This document shows positions 16,869-29,000 of a stretch of DNA of 64,000 bases, one piece after another. The position numbers and the translations under genes are program-made. The notes below the pieces were generated by a model. It saw only the letters and a program-made list of their open reading frames with translations, did no database searches and had not been told where the DNA came from. Location: NCBI GenBank assembly GCA_963803025.1, contig CAWDKZ010000020.1, forward strand, positions 248,001 through 312,000, given 5' to 3'. This stretch comes from Bog-793 sp963803025. GTDB lineage: Bacteria > Actinomycetota > Acidimicrobiia > Acidimicrobiales > Bog-793. The number at the start of each line of letters is the position of its first letter. The first letter of the stretch is position 1.

Positions 16869-17185
16869 GCTCCCTCCTCGGTGACTCTCCGTGAGCATCG
16901 GTCTCTCCGCGTTGGTGCCCACCTTCACAAGGCGAGGCGGTCGGTTCTCGCACTCGTCCCCGTGAGGGACTGATCGTTGTCCGATCCTGGTCGGGTCGGC
17001 GGCGCCGATCGTATGCGGCTCCGGGCCGACAGGCAAGGGTCTTGCCAGAATCGCGCTCGCGCGGTCCTCGGCGGAGAGCGGGCCATCCGTGGTGATTGCA
17101 CCCTTCGAAATGGCCCTGTTCTGCCATCACGGGCCACTATCCTGCGTGCAACCACGCGGAGGGTGGGACCCGGAAAGGCGTCGAC
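16869..17185. promoter_or_regulatory. 317-bp divergent promoter region, whiB / MBOAT gene
   Basis: No gene seen. The minus-strand TACGAT at 17013-17008 is a -10 candidate for whiB; plus-strand TATCCT at 17138-17143 is one for the acyltransferase gene. A 6-bp inverted repeat, GGCAAG/CTTGCC (17032-17046), lies between them, and TGGCCC/GGGCCA flanks the likely -35 area of the plus promoter (17112-17137). Confidence 0.45.
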
Positions 17186-18622
17186 GTGCTGTTCCCGACA
17201 ACCGACTTCGCGATCTTTTTCGGGATCGTGTTCCTCGGGAACTGGCTTCTCCGCCCGTTCGCCACGCCGTGGAAGCTGTTCATCCTCGCGGCGAGCTACG
17301 TCTTTTACAGCTGGTGGGACTGGCGATTCGTCTTCTTGCTGGCGGCGTCGACGCTGTGCACGGTGACCGGCGGGTTCCTCGTCGACCGCTCGGCGACCGA
17401 GCGGGGCCGGCGCGCCTCGCTCGTCGCGACCCTCGTCGCCGAGCTCGGACTGCTCGGCTGGTTCAAGTACTACGGGTTCTTCTCGATCTCGATCGACAAC
17501 GGGCTCCACAAGCTCGGCTTCCACGGCACGCCCGTGCCTTTGCTCGCGATCACGCTCCCCGTCGGGATCTCGTTCTTCACCTTCATGGGCCTGTCGTACG
17601 TGTTCGACATCTACCGCCGCAGGCTGCGCCGCGCCCGCTTCCTCGACGTCGCCGTGTTCGTCGCCTTCTTCCCGCACCTCGTCGCCGGACCGATCGTGCG
17701 CGGCGCGGATCTGCTGCCCCAGGTCGAGCGGGCCGAGCGACGCGACCCTCGCCAGCTCGAGTTTCCCGAGGCCGCCTATCTCATCTTCGGCGGGCTGTTC
17801 AAGAAGGTCGTCATCTCGAGCTACGTGTCCTCGGCGATCGTCACGCCCGTCTACAACAACCCGTCGCTCCACTCGGCGCCGGAGATCCTGCTCGCGACCT
17901 ACGGCTTCGCCGTGCAGATCTACTGTGACTTCTCGGGCTACACCGACATCGCGATCGGCTGCGCGCTCCTGCTCGGCTTCCGCTTCCCCCAGAACTTCAA
18001 CGCGCCCTACACGGCGACCTCGCTCCAGGACTTCTGGCGCCGATGGCACATGACCCTGAGCTCGTGGCTGCGCGACTACCTGTACATCCCGCTCGGCGGC
18101 AACCGGGGCTCGCGCTCCCAGATGTACCGCAACATCATGATCACGATGCTGCTCGGCGGGCTCTGGCACGGCGCGGCGTGGACCTTCGTCATCTGGGGCG
18201 GGATCCACGGTCTCGGGCAGTCTGTCGGGCACTTCAAACGCTCGCGCCGCGAGGCGCGCGGGCTGCCACCGCAGCCGAGCGGCCCGTTCGCCGTCGCCTG
18301 GCAACGCTTCGCGACCTTCCAGGTCGTCTGTTTCGGCTGGATCTTTTTCCGGGCGAACACGTTCAACGATGCGATGACGCTCATCGGTCGGCTCTTCACG
18401 ACCTGGGGCCAGGCGGCTCCCTTGGTGCGGTGGCCCGTCGTCGCGGCCGTCGTCGGCGCGCTGGCGATGCAGTACCTGCCGCGGGACCTCCCGCGGCGCG
18501 CCCAGGAAGCCTTCGCCCACCTCGGTGTGGTCACGAAGGGCGCCGTCCTCGCCGCGAGCCTGCTCGTCATCACGACGCTCGGCCCCCCGGGCGTCGCGCC
18601 GTTCATCTACTACCGCTTCTAG
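17186..18622 (+). CDS. MBOAT family O-acyltransferase (AlgI-like)
   Basis: Polytopic membrane protein of 478 aa that moves acyl groups across or at the membrane onto a surface glycan. The N-terminal FPTTDFAIFFGIVFLGNWLLRP, then ASYVFYSWWDWRF, and the core NFNAPYTATSLQDFWRRWHMTLSSWLRDYLYIPLGGNRG are hallmarks of AlgI/DltB relatives. The catalytic histidine lies in GGLWHGAAWTF (about 328), with a second at GGIHGLG (about 342). GTG at 17186 is selected because GGAAAGG precedes it and the -10-like TATCCT at 17138 would exclude the upstream ATG. It is paired with the SGNH-type gene downstream, as in other polysaccharide acetylation systems. Confidence 0.92.
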   Translation: MLFPTTDFAIFFGIVFLGNWLLRPFATPWKLFILAASYVFYSWWDWRFVFLLAASTLCTVTGGFLVDRSATERGRRASLVATLVAELGLLGWFKYYGFFSISIDNGLHKLGFHGTPVPLLAITLPVGISFFTFMGLSYVFDIYRRRLRRARFLDVAVFVAFFPHLVAGPIVRGADLLPQVERAERRDPRQLEFPEAAYLIFGGLFKKVVISSYVSSAIVTPVYNNPSLHSAPEILLATYGFAVQIYCDFSGYTDIAIGCALLLGFRFPQNFNAPYTATSLQDFWRRWHMTLSSWLRDYLYIPLGGNRGSRSQMYRNIMITMLLGGLWHGAAWTFVIWGGIHGLGQSVGHFKRSRREARGLPPQPSGPFAVAWQRFATFQVVCFGWIFFRANTFNDAMTLIGRLFTTWGQAAPLVRWPVVAAVVGALAMQYLPRDLPRRAQEAFAHLGVVTKGAVLAASLLVITTLGPPGVAPFIYYRF

Positions 18623-18731
18623 GCGCCGAGGTGGGAACGTGCAGTGCAAATCTTTGTCGAACTGACGCCGATGCTCGGCGCGACGGTGCTTGACTGGCCG
18701 GCGATGCGGAAAAGGCTGCCCTCCGGCGACG

Positions 18732-19793
18732 ATGACGAGCACTGAGGCTCTTTCGGGTCCGGGTCGGCGCGAGTCTGCTCCGGCCGGTCGCGACACCGCC
18801 AAGCGGCGGCGCGTCGTGTCGGCCGGTCACGCCCTCGCGGTCGGGCTGATCTGCTTCGCGCTGTGGACGTGTCTCGACGCGCGCCAGCTCTACAACTCGG
18901 CGAACTCCTCGCCGCTCGGCGTGCGGCGCAGCGTGGCGATGTCGATCCTGCGCCCGATCGCGCGCGTGGAGGAGTTCTTCAGTTTCGACCGGGTCGTGAA
19001 CGGCGGCAACCGCGCACTCGGCCGGACGAACTACGGAACGCCCGGGGGGGCCGTGGTCCCGTCGACGACGACGCCGAAGGGGCCGAAGGGCGGACACCAC
19101 AAGACGCCGCCGAAGAAGCCCTTGGGTCCACCCACGCTCGAGTCGCCGACGGTGGCGAAACCGCTGACGATCCTCGAGCTCGGTGACTCGATCGGCGAAG
19201 ACCTCGGCTTCGGCCTCGCCGACGAGATCGGCACCGACCCGCGCGTGCACGTCCTGCAGGAGGCGGTCGGCGACACCGGGCTTTCCAACGAGAGTTACTT
19301 CGACTGGCCCGCGACGCTCGAGCAGGAGCTCCGTCAGTACCACCCGCAGCTCGTCGTCGTGATGCTCGGCGGGAACGACTGGCAGGGGTTCCTGACGAAC
19401 GGCCAGGTGGCCTCCCTCGGCACGCACCTCTGGGTCGACGTCTACACGAGCCGCGTCGACGCGATGATGGCCGAGGCGACGGCGGCGGGGGCCCACGTGC
19501 TGTGGGTCGGACTGCCGATCATGCAGGACCCGACGTTCGGGGCGCACATGGCGTTCCTCAACTCCATCTACCTCAGCCAGGCCCACCGCTATCCGGGTGT
19601 CGTCTTCATCCCGACCTGGAAGCTGTTCTCGAACTCGGCCGGCCAGTACAGCGAGTACCTGCCCGACAAGAGCGGCAACCTCATCGAGGTGCGCGATTCC
19701 GACGGGATCCACCTCGACCCGCCCGGTGGCACCGACCTGCTCGGCGACTACGTCGTCGACCGGATCGAAGGGATCTGGCACATCGGGCTCTGA
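18732..19793 (+). CDS. Membrane-anchored SGNH hydrolase-type protein (DUF459-like)
   Basis: Surface esterase or acyltransferase of 353 aa. A cytoplasmic N-terminus, one transmembrane helix (HALAVGLICFALWTCL, about 34-50), a Pro/Lys/Thr-rich linker, then an SGNH domain: LELGDSIGEDLG (nucleophile Ser, about 152), VVVMLGGNDWQG (Asn block) and SDGIHLDPPG (Asp/His pair near 325). It follows the MBOAT gene on the same strand; MBOAT proteins commonly hand acyl groups to such SGNH partners outside the membrane, so the pair probably decorates an exopolysaccharide or wall glycan. The ATG at 18732 is followed closely by the charged N-terminus; the ribosome-binding site is weak. Confidence 0.85.
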   Translation: MTSTEALSGPGRRESAPAGRDTAKRRRVVSAGHALAVGLICFALWTCLDARQLYNSANSSPLGVRRSVAMSILRPIARVEEFFSFDRVVNGGNRALGRTNYGTPGGAVVPSTTTPKGPKGGHHKTPPKKPLGPPTLESPTVAKPLTILELGDSIGEDLGFGLADEIGTDPRVHVLQEAVGDTGLSNESYFDWPATLEQELRQYHPQLVVVMLGGNDWQGFLTNGQVASLGTHLWVDVYTSRVDAMMAEATAAGAHVLWVGLPIMQDPTFGAHMAFLNSIYLSQAHRYPGVVFIPTWKLFSNSAGQYSEYLPDKSGNLIEVRDSDGIHLDPPGGTDLLGDYVVDRIEGIWHIGL

Positions 19794-19838
19794 CGCCGCC
19801 CGAGACGCGAGAACCGGATCGTCGGCGGGGTCTCGGAC

Positions 19839-19857
19839 GGCGGTCGTGGCGACCGTC
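19839..19857 (+). terminator. Hairpin after the SGNH gene
   Basis: CGGTCG (19841-19846) and CGACCG (19850-19855) pair around TGG, extended by flanking pairs. It lies 46 bp after the stop, in the 261-bp gap before convergent hppA, where I see no gene. A second small hairpin, GGCGGT/ACCGCC (20035-20048), lies next to the hppA stop. Confidence 0.4.
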
Positions 19858-20054
19858 GGGAATGGGCGGCCGCTGCGGGGCGATCCGACCATTCGCTCCT
19901 CTGACGTGACGCCGGCCGCGGTCCCCGTCCGGTGCCGGAACCCGCCGGCCGCAGGGCGACGAGCCGCGGGTCGCCCGGGCCGCGTCGACGTGCCGTCGCG
20001 CCGGGAGCTGCCGCGCCGTAGGCGCGTCGGGGCGGGCGGTTGACCGCCGCAGGC

Positions 20055-22403
<2,349 letters not shown>

Positions 22404-22497
22404 GGCCGTCTGTCCCTCCGTCTATCGGCGACCGCGTCGCGGCCGCCGCCTTCTCGTCGAGTGCGCGGGCCGGAGCGCCGCGGCACTGGCATGGTAG

Positions 22498-23325
22498 TCA
22501 GCGAGGCGCCGCCACCTCCACCAGGAGCGCGTGCAACTCGGCGAGCAGCCCCGGTGGGGCGAGGACGAGGGTCGACCGGTTGGGGACGAGGTCGTCGACG
22601 TCGCAGTATCGAGCCCCCGCCTCGGTCGCGACGAGCAGCCCGGCGGCGCGGTCCCAGGGATGGAGCCCCGCCTCGTAGTAGCCGTTCAGCCGGCCGGCTC
22701 CGACGTAGCAAAGGTCGAGCGAAGCTGCGCCGGCCCGCCGGATGTCGCGCACCCGGGGCAGGACGATCGGGAGGAGCCGCGCCTGGGCGTGGCGGTTCTC
22801 CGCCGAGTAGCTGAAGCCGGTCCCGATGAGCGACTCGGCGAGCGGCGGTGCGGCGAGCGGCCCGAGCGGGTGCCCGTCGAGGGCGGCGCCGCAGCCCCGC
22901 GCCGCGGTGAACATCTCGTCGCGCAGCGGGTCGTAGACGGCGCCGGCGAGCATGCCGGCGCCGTCGGCGACTCCGATCGAGACGGTCCAGGACCCGAAGC
23001 CGTAGACGAAGTTCGTCGTGCCGTCGATGGGGTCGACGAACCAGGTGAGACCCGAGCTGCCGGCGTGGTCGCTGCCCTCCTCGCCCAGGACGGCGTCGTC
23101 GGGACGGGCGAGCTTGATGCCGCCGACGATGAGGCGCTCGCTCGCCCGGTCCGCCTCGGTCGCGAGATCGGTCGTGGAGGACTTGCGCCGGGCGGTGTCG
23201 CCGAGGGTCAACCGGGCCTGGCGGTGCCTGCTCGCCTCGACGAGGAGGTACCCGGACTCCCGGGCGAGGCGCCCCGCCAGCGCGACGAGCGCGGCCGGTC
23301 CGGACCCGGCTGTCTCGCCGGTCAT
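22498..23325 (-). CDS. suhB: Inositol monophosphatase family protein
   Basis: Mg2+-dependent sugar phosphatase of 275 aa acting on inositol-1-phosphate, fructose-1,6-bisphosphate, histidinol phosphate or related substrates. Metal site motifs are LGEEGSDH, DPIDGTTNFVYGF and the C-terminal LHPWDRAAGLLVATEAGA. Length and motif order are normal for the family. The ATG overlaps the holA stop by four bases, making it the last gene of the thioredoxin-folP-holA operon. Exact substrate cannot be decided from sequence. Confidence 0.9.
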   Translation of the reverse strand: MTGETAGSGPAALVALAGRLARESGYLLVEASRHRQARLTLGDTARRKSSTTDLATEADRASERLIVGGIKLARPDDAVLGEEGSDHAGSSGLTWFVDPIDGTTNFVYGFGSWTVSIGVADGAGMLAGAVYDPLRDEMFTAARGCGAALDGHPLGPLAAPPLAESLIGTGFSYSAENRHAQARLLPIVLPRVRDIRRAGAASLDLCYVGAGRLNGYYEAGLHPWDRAAGLLVATEAGARYCDVDDLVPNRSTLVLAPPGLLAELHALLVEVAAPR

Positions 23326-24389
23326 CGGGCCCGCGCCCGGCGGTTCGGGGTCGGCGCGTGCGGCCGGCCGGCCGGCGGTCGCGCCAGCCGGGCGACGAGC
23401 ACCTCCAGGACGAGCTCGTCGCGCCAGCCGGACTCCCCCCGCAGGGCGATGTCGGCGTCGGCGAGGAGCGTGATGGCGCGCCGGATGCCGGCGTGCCCGA
23501 GGCGGCGCGACGAGGCGAGGGCCTTCTTCGCCGGGTACGGCTTCAGGCCGGTCGCGGTCGCGGCCGATTCCTCGTCGGCGATGCCAGAACCGTCGAGCCG
23601 GAGCATGGCGCCGTAGTGACGGTGCAGGACGGCGAGGATCTGGAAGGCGTTGCGCTCTCCTGGACCGACGAGGCGCGTGAGGGCGACGATCGCGCCGGGC
23701 AGGTCGCCGGCGTCGATCGCGTCCGTGAGGTCCCAGTGGGCCACCCCGCCGGCCGTGCCGAGGAACGGGGCGAGCTCGTCGGCTTCGACCGTCGTGCCCG
23801 TTCCGAAGGCCGCTTCGAGCGTCGAGAGCACGCCGTCGAGTCGCGCCAGGTCCTCACCGAGGTGCTCCTCCAGGAGCCCCACCGCGTCGGGGGCGAGGCG
23901 GACCGGCGCGTGGCGCAGCCGCCCGGCGAACCACTCGGCCCGGGCCCGGGTCGTCGGGGCGGGTTCGGCCTGGAGGACGACGCCGGTCGCGCGGATCGCG
24001 TTGGCGAGCGCGGCGGATGCCCGCCGACCGGAGCAGACGACGACGAGCACGGTCGTCTCGAGGGGGTCCTCGAGGTAGCCGATGAGCTCGCGGGCCTGGG
24101 CGGCGTCGAGCGAAGCAGCGTCACGCACGACGACGACTCGTCGCGGCGCGAGGAACGGCGGCGTCCGGCAGGCGTCGAGGACCGGGCCGAGGGAGAAGGG
24201 CTCGGTCTGGTTCGCCTCGGGCCGGCCGACCTCCCCGTATTCCTCGATCGGCACCGCCCCGGCGTCATCGAGCGAAGCGAGCTCGCCGACGAGCGCCGAG
24301 AGCACCTGGCTGACGAGGCCGGGGTCTTCCCCCTGCACAAGGTAGGCGGCGTGGGGCGCGCCGTCGGCGGCGAGGTACGTCGGCGTCAT
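23322..24389 (-). CDS. holA: DNA polymerase III subunit delta
   Basis: Clamp-loader subunit of 355 aa that opens the sliding clamp. The weakly conserved HolA pattern is clear: YLVQGEDPGLVSQVLSALVGEL at the start, RTPPFLAPRRVVVVRDAASL, LEDPLETTVLVVVCSG, HLGEDLARLDGVLSTLEAAFG and a C-terminal collar (LKPYPAKKALASSRRLGHAGIRRAITLLADADIALRGESGWRDELVLEVLVARL). Unlike the gamma/tau subunits it lacks an ATP site, as expected. ATG at 24389 overlaps the folP TGA (ATGA), so the longer in-frame N-terminus, which is Arg-rich, is rejected. Confidence 0.9.
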   Translation of the reverse strand: MTPTYLAADGAPHAAYLVQGEDPGLVSQVLSALVGELASLDDAGAVPIEEYGEVGRPEANQTEPFSLGPVLDACRTPPFLAPRRVVVVRDAASLDAAQARELIGYLEDPLETTVLVVVCSGRRASAALANAIRATGVVLQAEPAPTTRARAEWFAGRLRHAPVRLAPDAVGLLEEHLGEDLARLDGVLSTLEAAFGTGTTVEADELAPFLGTAGGVAHWDLTDAIDAGDLPGAIVALTRLVGPGERNAFQILAVLHRHYGAMLRLDGSGIADEESAATATGLKPYPAKKALASSRRLGHAGIRRAITLLADADIALRGESGWRDELVLEVLVARLARPPAGRPHAPTPNRRARAR

Positions 24390-25267
24390 GCCGCCAGCAC
24401 CGCGGCGAGCACATCGACGGCGCGTCGGGCCCGCGCGACGTCGTGGACCCGGACGACGCGGCAACCGCGGGCCACACCGAAGGCGACGGCGGCGAGGGAG
24501 GCGTCCTCACGCGCCTCGACCGGCAGACCGAGAAGGTCGCCGAGGAAGCCCTTGTTCGAGGCCGACAAGAGCAGGGTCTGTCCCATCGCCGCGAAACGGT
24601 CGGTCGCGCGCAGGAGTTCGAGCGACTGCGGCGTCGTCTTGCCGAGGTCGAGTCCCACGTCGAAAAGCACTCGTGCCCGCGGGACCCCGGCCACGAGGGC
24701 CATCTCGAGGCGGTCGGCGAGGAAGTACTCGACTGCCGCGACGACGTCGTCGGCGGGGTAGTGGGGATCGGGGTCGTCGACGCGGGGTCGCAGGCGGATG
24801 TGGGTCGCGACGACCGACGTGCCGCGGCGCGACGCCGCCGCCAGGTACTGCGGGTCGGCGAAGCCGCTGATGTCGTTGCCGAGGACCGCCCCGGCCCCGT
24901 ACGCCGCGTCGGCGACCGCGGCGCGCCAGGTGTCGACCGAGATCGCGACGTCGAATCGCTGCGCGATCGCCTCGACGGTCGGGACGACGCGGTCGAGTTC
25001 CTCAGCCACGGCGACGAAGTCCCCGGCACCGGCCTTGACGCCACCGATGTCGATGATGTCGGCACCATCGGCGACGAGTCGCTCGGCCCGGCGCAGCGCG
25101 CGGTCGAGCTCGAAGGTCGCGCCGTGGTCGTAGAACGAATCCGGCGTGCGATTGACGATCCCCATGACGAGCACGCGCGAGGTGACGTCGTAGCGGCGCG
25201 ACCCGAGCTCAACGACGGTAGGCGACGCCGTTCGCACGATGCGCGAGCCCTCGGTCGAGCTTGCCAT
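24386..25267 (-). CDS. folP: Dihydropteroate synthase family protein (FolP2-like)
   Basis: TIM-barrel pterin-binding protein of 293 aa. VLVMGIVNRTPDSFYDHG is the DHPS signature and ISVDTWR and LGNDISGF are the pterin-site blocks. The usual DVGGESTRPG appears as DIGGVKAGAG, which resembles mycobacterial FolP2 rather than the sulfonamide-target FolP1; FolP2 is reported not to be a normal DHPS. It is the second gene of a minus-strand operon, six bases after the thioredoxin stop and overlapping holA. Whether it makes folate or serves another pterin reaction is open. Confidence 0.85.
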   Translation of the reverse strand: MASSTEGSRIVRTASPTVVELGSRRYDVTSRVLVMGIVNRTPDSFYDHGATFELDRALRRAERLVADGADIIDIGGVKAGAGDFVAVAEELDRVVPTVEAIAQRFDVAISVDTWRAAVADAAYGAGAVLGNDISGFADPQYLAAASRRGTSVVATHIRLRPRVDDPDPHYPADDVVAAVEYFLADRLEMALVAGVPRARVLFDVGLDLGKTTPQSLELLRATDRFAAMGQTLLLSASNKGFLGDLLGLPVEAREDASLAAVAFGVARGCRVVRVHDVARARRAVDVLAAVLAA

Positions 25268-25273
25268 GTCCGT

Positions 25274-25984
25274 TCAGAACAGCTGCGAGGCGAGCACCCG
25301 CCGGTACCGGTCCCGGCGCGGGTCGGCGGGGTCCATCGTCTCGAGGAGGTCGAGGTACTCGCGCCGGGCGTCCGCATCGGACTTCACCCGGGAGAGCAGG
25401 CCGTCGAGGCGCGTCTCCAGCGGTTCCGGTGCCGGCCCCGTCCCCGCCTGGGCGAGTCGTGCCGCTGCGGCGACTCGGCGGGTCCGTTCGGACTCGGGGA
25501 TCCGGCCGACGAGGGCGAGCGCCTCGTCGGACCCGCCACGGGCGATGAGCAGCTCGGCGAGGGCGACGACGGCGCCGGGGTGGTCGGGTTGCAGCTCGAG
25601 CGTGGCGCGCAGCGAGACCTCGTCGCCCGCCTCGGCGAGGCGGTCCGCTTCCGACGGTTTCGGCGAGAGGCGGGCGACGAACTCGCGCACGGCGGCCTCG
25701 CCTACCGCGCCGAGGAAGCCGTCGACGACCTTGCCGTCGCGCAGCGCGTAGACGGCCGGGATGGACTGCACCTGGAAGGCCGCGGCGGCCTGGGGGTTCT
25801 CGTCGACGTTGATCTTGACGAGCTCGACCGTGCCCGCGGTCTCGTCGACGACGGTCTCGAGGATGGGGCCGAGAGTCCGGCAGGGTCCACACCAGGGCGC
25901 CCAGAGGTCGACGACGACGGGTAGGTCGGCCGAGCGGGCGATCACGTCGGTGGCGAAGGTCGCGTCGGTCGTTTCCCGGGTCAC
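25274..25984 (-). CDS. Thioredoxin-domain protein with TPR tail (CnoX/YbbN-like)
   Basis: Cytosolic 236-aa protein with an N-terminal thioredoxin fold (VVVDLWAPWCGPCRTLGPILE, WCGPC at 31-35; cis-Pro in QSIPAVYALRDGKVVDGFLGA). A C-terminal helical TPR-like region follows (SEADRLAEAG...HPGAVVALAELLIARGGSDEALALVGRIPESE...). This matches the co-chaperone/redox family CnoX. First gene of the trx-folP-holA-suhB operon. Its GTG (25984-25982) is preceded by a minus-strand TAGCGT ending six bases upstream, so the operon mRNA is probably leaderless. Confidence 0.9.
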   Translation of the reverse strand: MTRETTDATFATDVIARSADLPVVVDLWAPWCGPCRTLGPILETVVDETAGTVELVKINVDENPQAAAAFQVQSIPAVYALRDGKVVDGFLGAVGEAAVREFVARLSPKPSEADRLAEAGDEVSLRATLELQPDHPGAVVALAELLIARGGSDEALALVGRIPESERTRRVAAAARLAQAGTGPAPEPLETRLDGLLSRVKSDADARREYLDLLETMDPADPRRDRYRRVLASQLF

Positions 25985-25990
25985 GGAAGG

Positions 25991-25996
25991 ACGCTA
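25991..25996 (-). promoter_or_regulatory. -10 element of the thioredoxin-folP-holA operon (leaderless)
   Basis: Minus-strand TAGCGT, then CCTTCC, then the GTG start codon. The six-base gap puts the transcription start at or next to the start codon. Confidence 0.55.
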
Positions 25997-26025
25997 CCGG
26001 ATGGCGCCGTCGGCCTCGTCGGCTG

Positions 26026-29000
26026 TCAGGCGACGAAGTACTTCGCCTGGGGGTGGTGACAGACAATCGCGAGCGTCGTCTGCTCGGGTTCGAGCTGGAA
26101 GCCCTCGGAGACCGTGACTCCGATGCGGCCCGCGCCGAGCAGCTCGACGACCTTCGCGTTGTCCTCGAGGTCGGGGCAGGCCGGGTAGCCCCAGGAGTAG
26201 CGGCTGCCCCGGTACCTCTGACGGAAGAGCCCGCTGAGGCTCGGCCCGTCCTCGTCGGCGAACCCCCAGTCCTCGCGGATGCGGCGGTGCCAGCACTCGG
26301 CGAGGGCCTCGGTCATCTCGACCGACAACCCGTGGAGCGTCACGTAGTCGAGGTAGCGGTCGGCCCGGAACAGTTCGTGTGCCCTCCTCGAGGCGGCGTC
26401 GCCGATGGAGACGACGAAGAACGCGGCGTAGTCCACGTCGACGCCGTCGGCGGGGCGGAAGAAGTCGGCGATGCACAGGTAGGGGTGCTCGCGCTGGCGC
26501 GGGAAATGGAACCGGGCGAGCTCGGCCGAACGTGTCGCGTCGCTGAACACGACGAGGTCGTCGCCGGCGGCCCCGGCGGCGAAGTAGCCCCAGGCGACCT
26601 GGGGGACGAGCACGTCCTCCGCCCTGGCCTCGTCGAGCCGACTGCGCAGCTCGGCGCGGACGCGGGATTTGAACTCCTCGTCGTTCTCGCCGGGATTCGG
26701 GCGGTAACCCCACTGGTTGCGGAAGAGCGCCGTCTCGTTGAGGTAGGCGCGCACGTTGTCGAGCGGGATCCCCTTGGCGATTCGCGTGCCGAGGAAGGGC
26801 GGTGGGAAGACGGGATTGTCCGCCGTGACCTCGGGCGAACGGCGCGGCAGCGTCGCCGGGTCGCCGGTGGCGATCAGCGCGCGCTTGCGGGGCGGCAGGC
26901 TGCGCCCCGACGGCGTCGTGCCGAAGCTCGGGTCGATCTCGCCGCTCGCCTTCTCCGTCATCAGTCGATCGAGCGTGCGCAGTCCTTCGAAGGCGTCCTT
27001 GCCGTAGAACACCCGACCCGCGTACAGCGCGCGCAGGTCGCGTTCCACGTAGTTGCGGGTGAGCGCGGCCCCGCCGAGCAGGATCGGCGTCGCGGTTCGG
27101 TTCCGCCGATTCATCTCCTCGAGGTTCTCGCGCATGATGAGCGTCGAGCGCACGAGAAGCCCGCTCATGCCGATGGCGTCCGCACCGGTCTCGTCGGCCT
27201 TCTCCAGGATCTCGTTGATCGGCACCTTGATCCCGAGGTTGTGGACCTCGTAGCCGTTGTTCGTGAGGATGATGTCGACGAGGTTCTTGCCGATATCGTG
27301 GACGTCGCCTTTCACGGTCGCGAGCACGACGACACCGCGCCCGCCGGATTCGCTCCTTTCCATGTGCGGCTCGAGGTAAGCGACGGCGGCCTTCATCGTC
27401 TCGGCCGACTGGAGGACGAACGGAAGCTGCATCTCGCCCGAGGCGAACAGGTCGCCGACGGTCTTCATCCCCGGGAGCAGGGCGCCGTTCACGACCTCGA
27501 GGGCGCCGTGCGCCGCGAGCGCCTCGTCGAGGTCCGTCTCCAGCCCGATCCGGTCACCGTCGACGATGCGCTGGCCGAGGCGGCGTTCGACCGTCCAGCC
27601 GCTGCGGTCATCAGTGGGCACCGCGCTCGTCTCGGTGCCCGCGAGGGCGCTCGTGAGCGCGGTGAGGGGGTCGTATCCCTCGCGCCGTCGGTCGTAGATG
27701 AGATCGAGACAGATCTCGCGGTGGGTGGGGTCGATCTTGTGCAGCGGAGCGATCCTGCCGGCGTGGACGATCGCGGCGTCGAGGCCCGCGGCGACGCACT
27801 CGTGGAGGAACACCGCGTTCAGCACGCGGCGGGCCGGCGGTGCGAGACCGAAGGAGACGTTCGAGATGCCGAGCACCGTGTGGACACCCGCGAGCTCTCG
27901 TTTGATGGCGCCGATCGCCTCGATGGTCTCGATGCCGTCCCGCCGGCTTTCTTCCATGCCGGTCGACAAGGGCAAGGCGAGGGCGTCGAAGAAGAGATCC
28001 TCGGGTGCGAGTCCGTAACTCCCGACGGCGAGGTCGCGGATCGCGCGGGCCGCGGCGAGCTTCCACGCGGCGGTGCGGGCCTGCCCCTTCTCGTCGATGC
28101 ACGTGCAGATGACCGCGGCGCCGTGTTCCGCCGCGAGCGTCAAGAAGGCGTCGAGCCGCGTACCCGGACCGTCGCCGTCCTCGAGGTTCACCGAGTTAAG
28201 GAGGGCCCGTCCGCCGACGAGCTCGAGGGCCGTGCGCACGACCGCGGGCTCGGTCGAGTCGATCACGACGGGAGCAGTCGACTGCGTCGAGATCCGGCTC
28301 ATCACCTCGCGCATGTCGGCGACGCCGTCGGCGCCCGTGTAGTCGACACAGACGTCGATGAGGTGCGCGCCCTCGCGTACCTGGTCGCGTGCCATGGCCG
28401 TCGTCGTGTCGAAGTCACCGGCAAGCATCGCCTCGCGGAAGCGCTTCGACCCGTTCGCGTTCGTGCGTTCGCCGATGACGAGGAACGAGAGCTCCTGGTC
28501 GAAGGGAACGAAGCTGAAGAGCGAAGCCGCGCCCGCCTCGTGCTCGACGTGGCGGTGGACGGGCTCGAGCCCCTGGCAGCGTCGCACGACGGCGTCGAGG
28601 TGCGCGGGCGTCGTGCCGCAGCAGCCGCCGATCGCCGACACCCCGAGCTCGGTCGCGAAGCGATGGAGGTGTTCGGCGAGCTCGTCGGGCGTGAGGTCGT
28701 AGTGCATCTTCCCCTCGACGACCGCGGGGAGCCCTGCATTCGGCAGCACCGAGACCGGCAGCAGCGAATGCGCCGAGAGGTAGCGGAGCGGCTCGTACAT
28801 CTCGACGGGGCCGGTCGCGCAGTTCAGCCCGACGACGTCGGGTCGCATCGCCTCGAGCGTGCACAGCGCGGCGGCGATCTCGGTTCCCGGGAGCATCCGC
28901 CCGGTGAGCTCGATCGTCACCTGGACCTGGAGCGGCACGGTGATGCCCGTCATGGCCATCGCGTGTCGGCAGGCGACGAGGGCGGCCTTGGCGCCCAACA

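Noticed and set aside
17096..17185. Earlier ATG start for the MBOAT protein at 17096
   Set aside because: It lies upstream of the -10-like TATCCT at 17138, and the added 30 residues lack MBOAT character; GTG 17186 has a ribosome-binding site.
22404..22497. Co-transcription of hppA with the inositol phosphatase operon
   Set aside because: There is a 94-bp gap and a -10 candidate (TACCAT, minus) just after the phosphatase stop, unlike the 4-nt overlaps within that operon.
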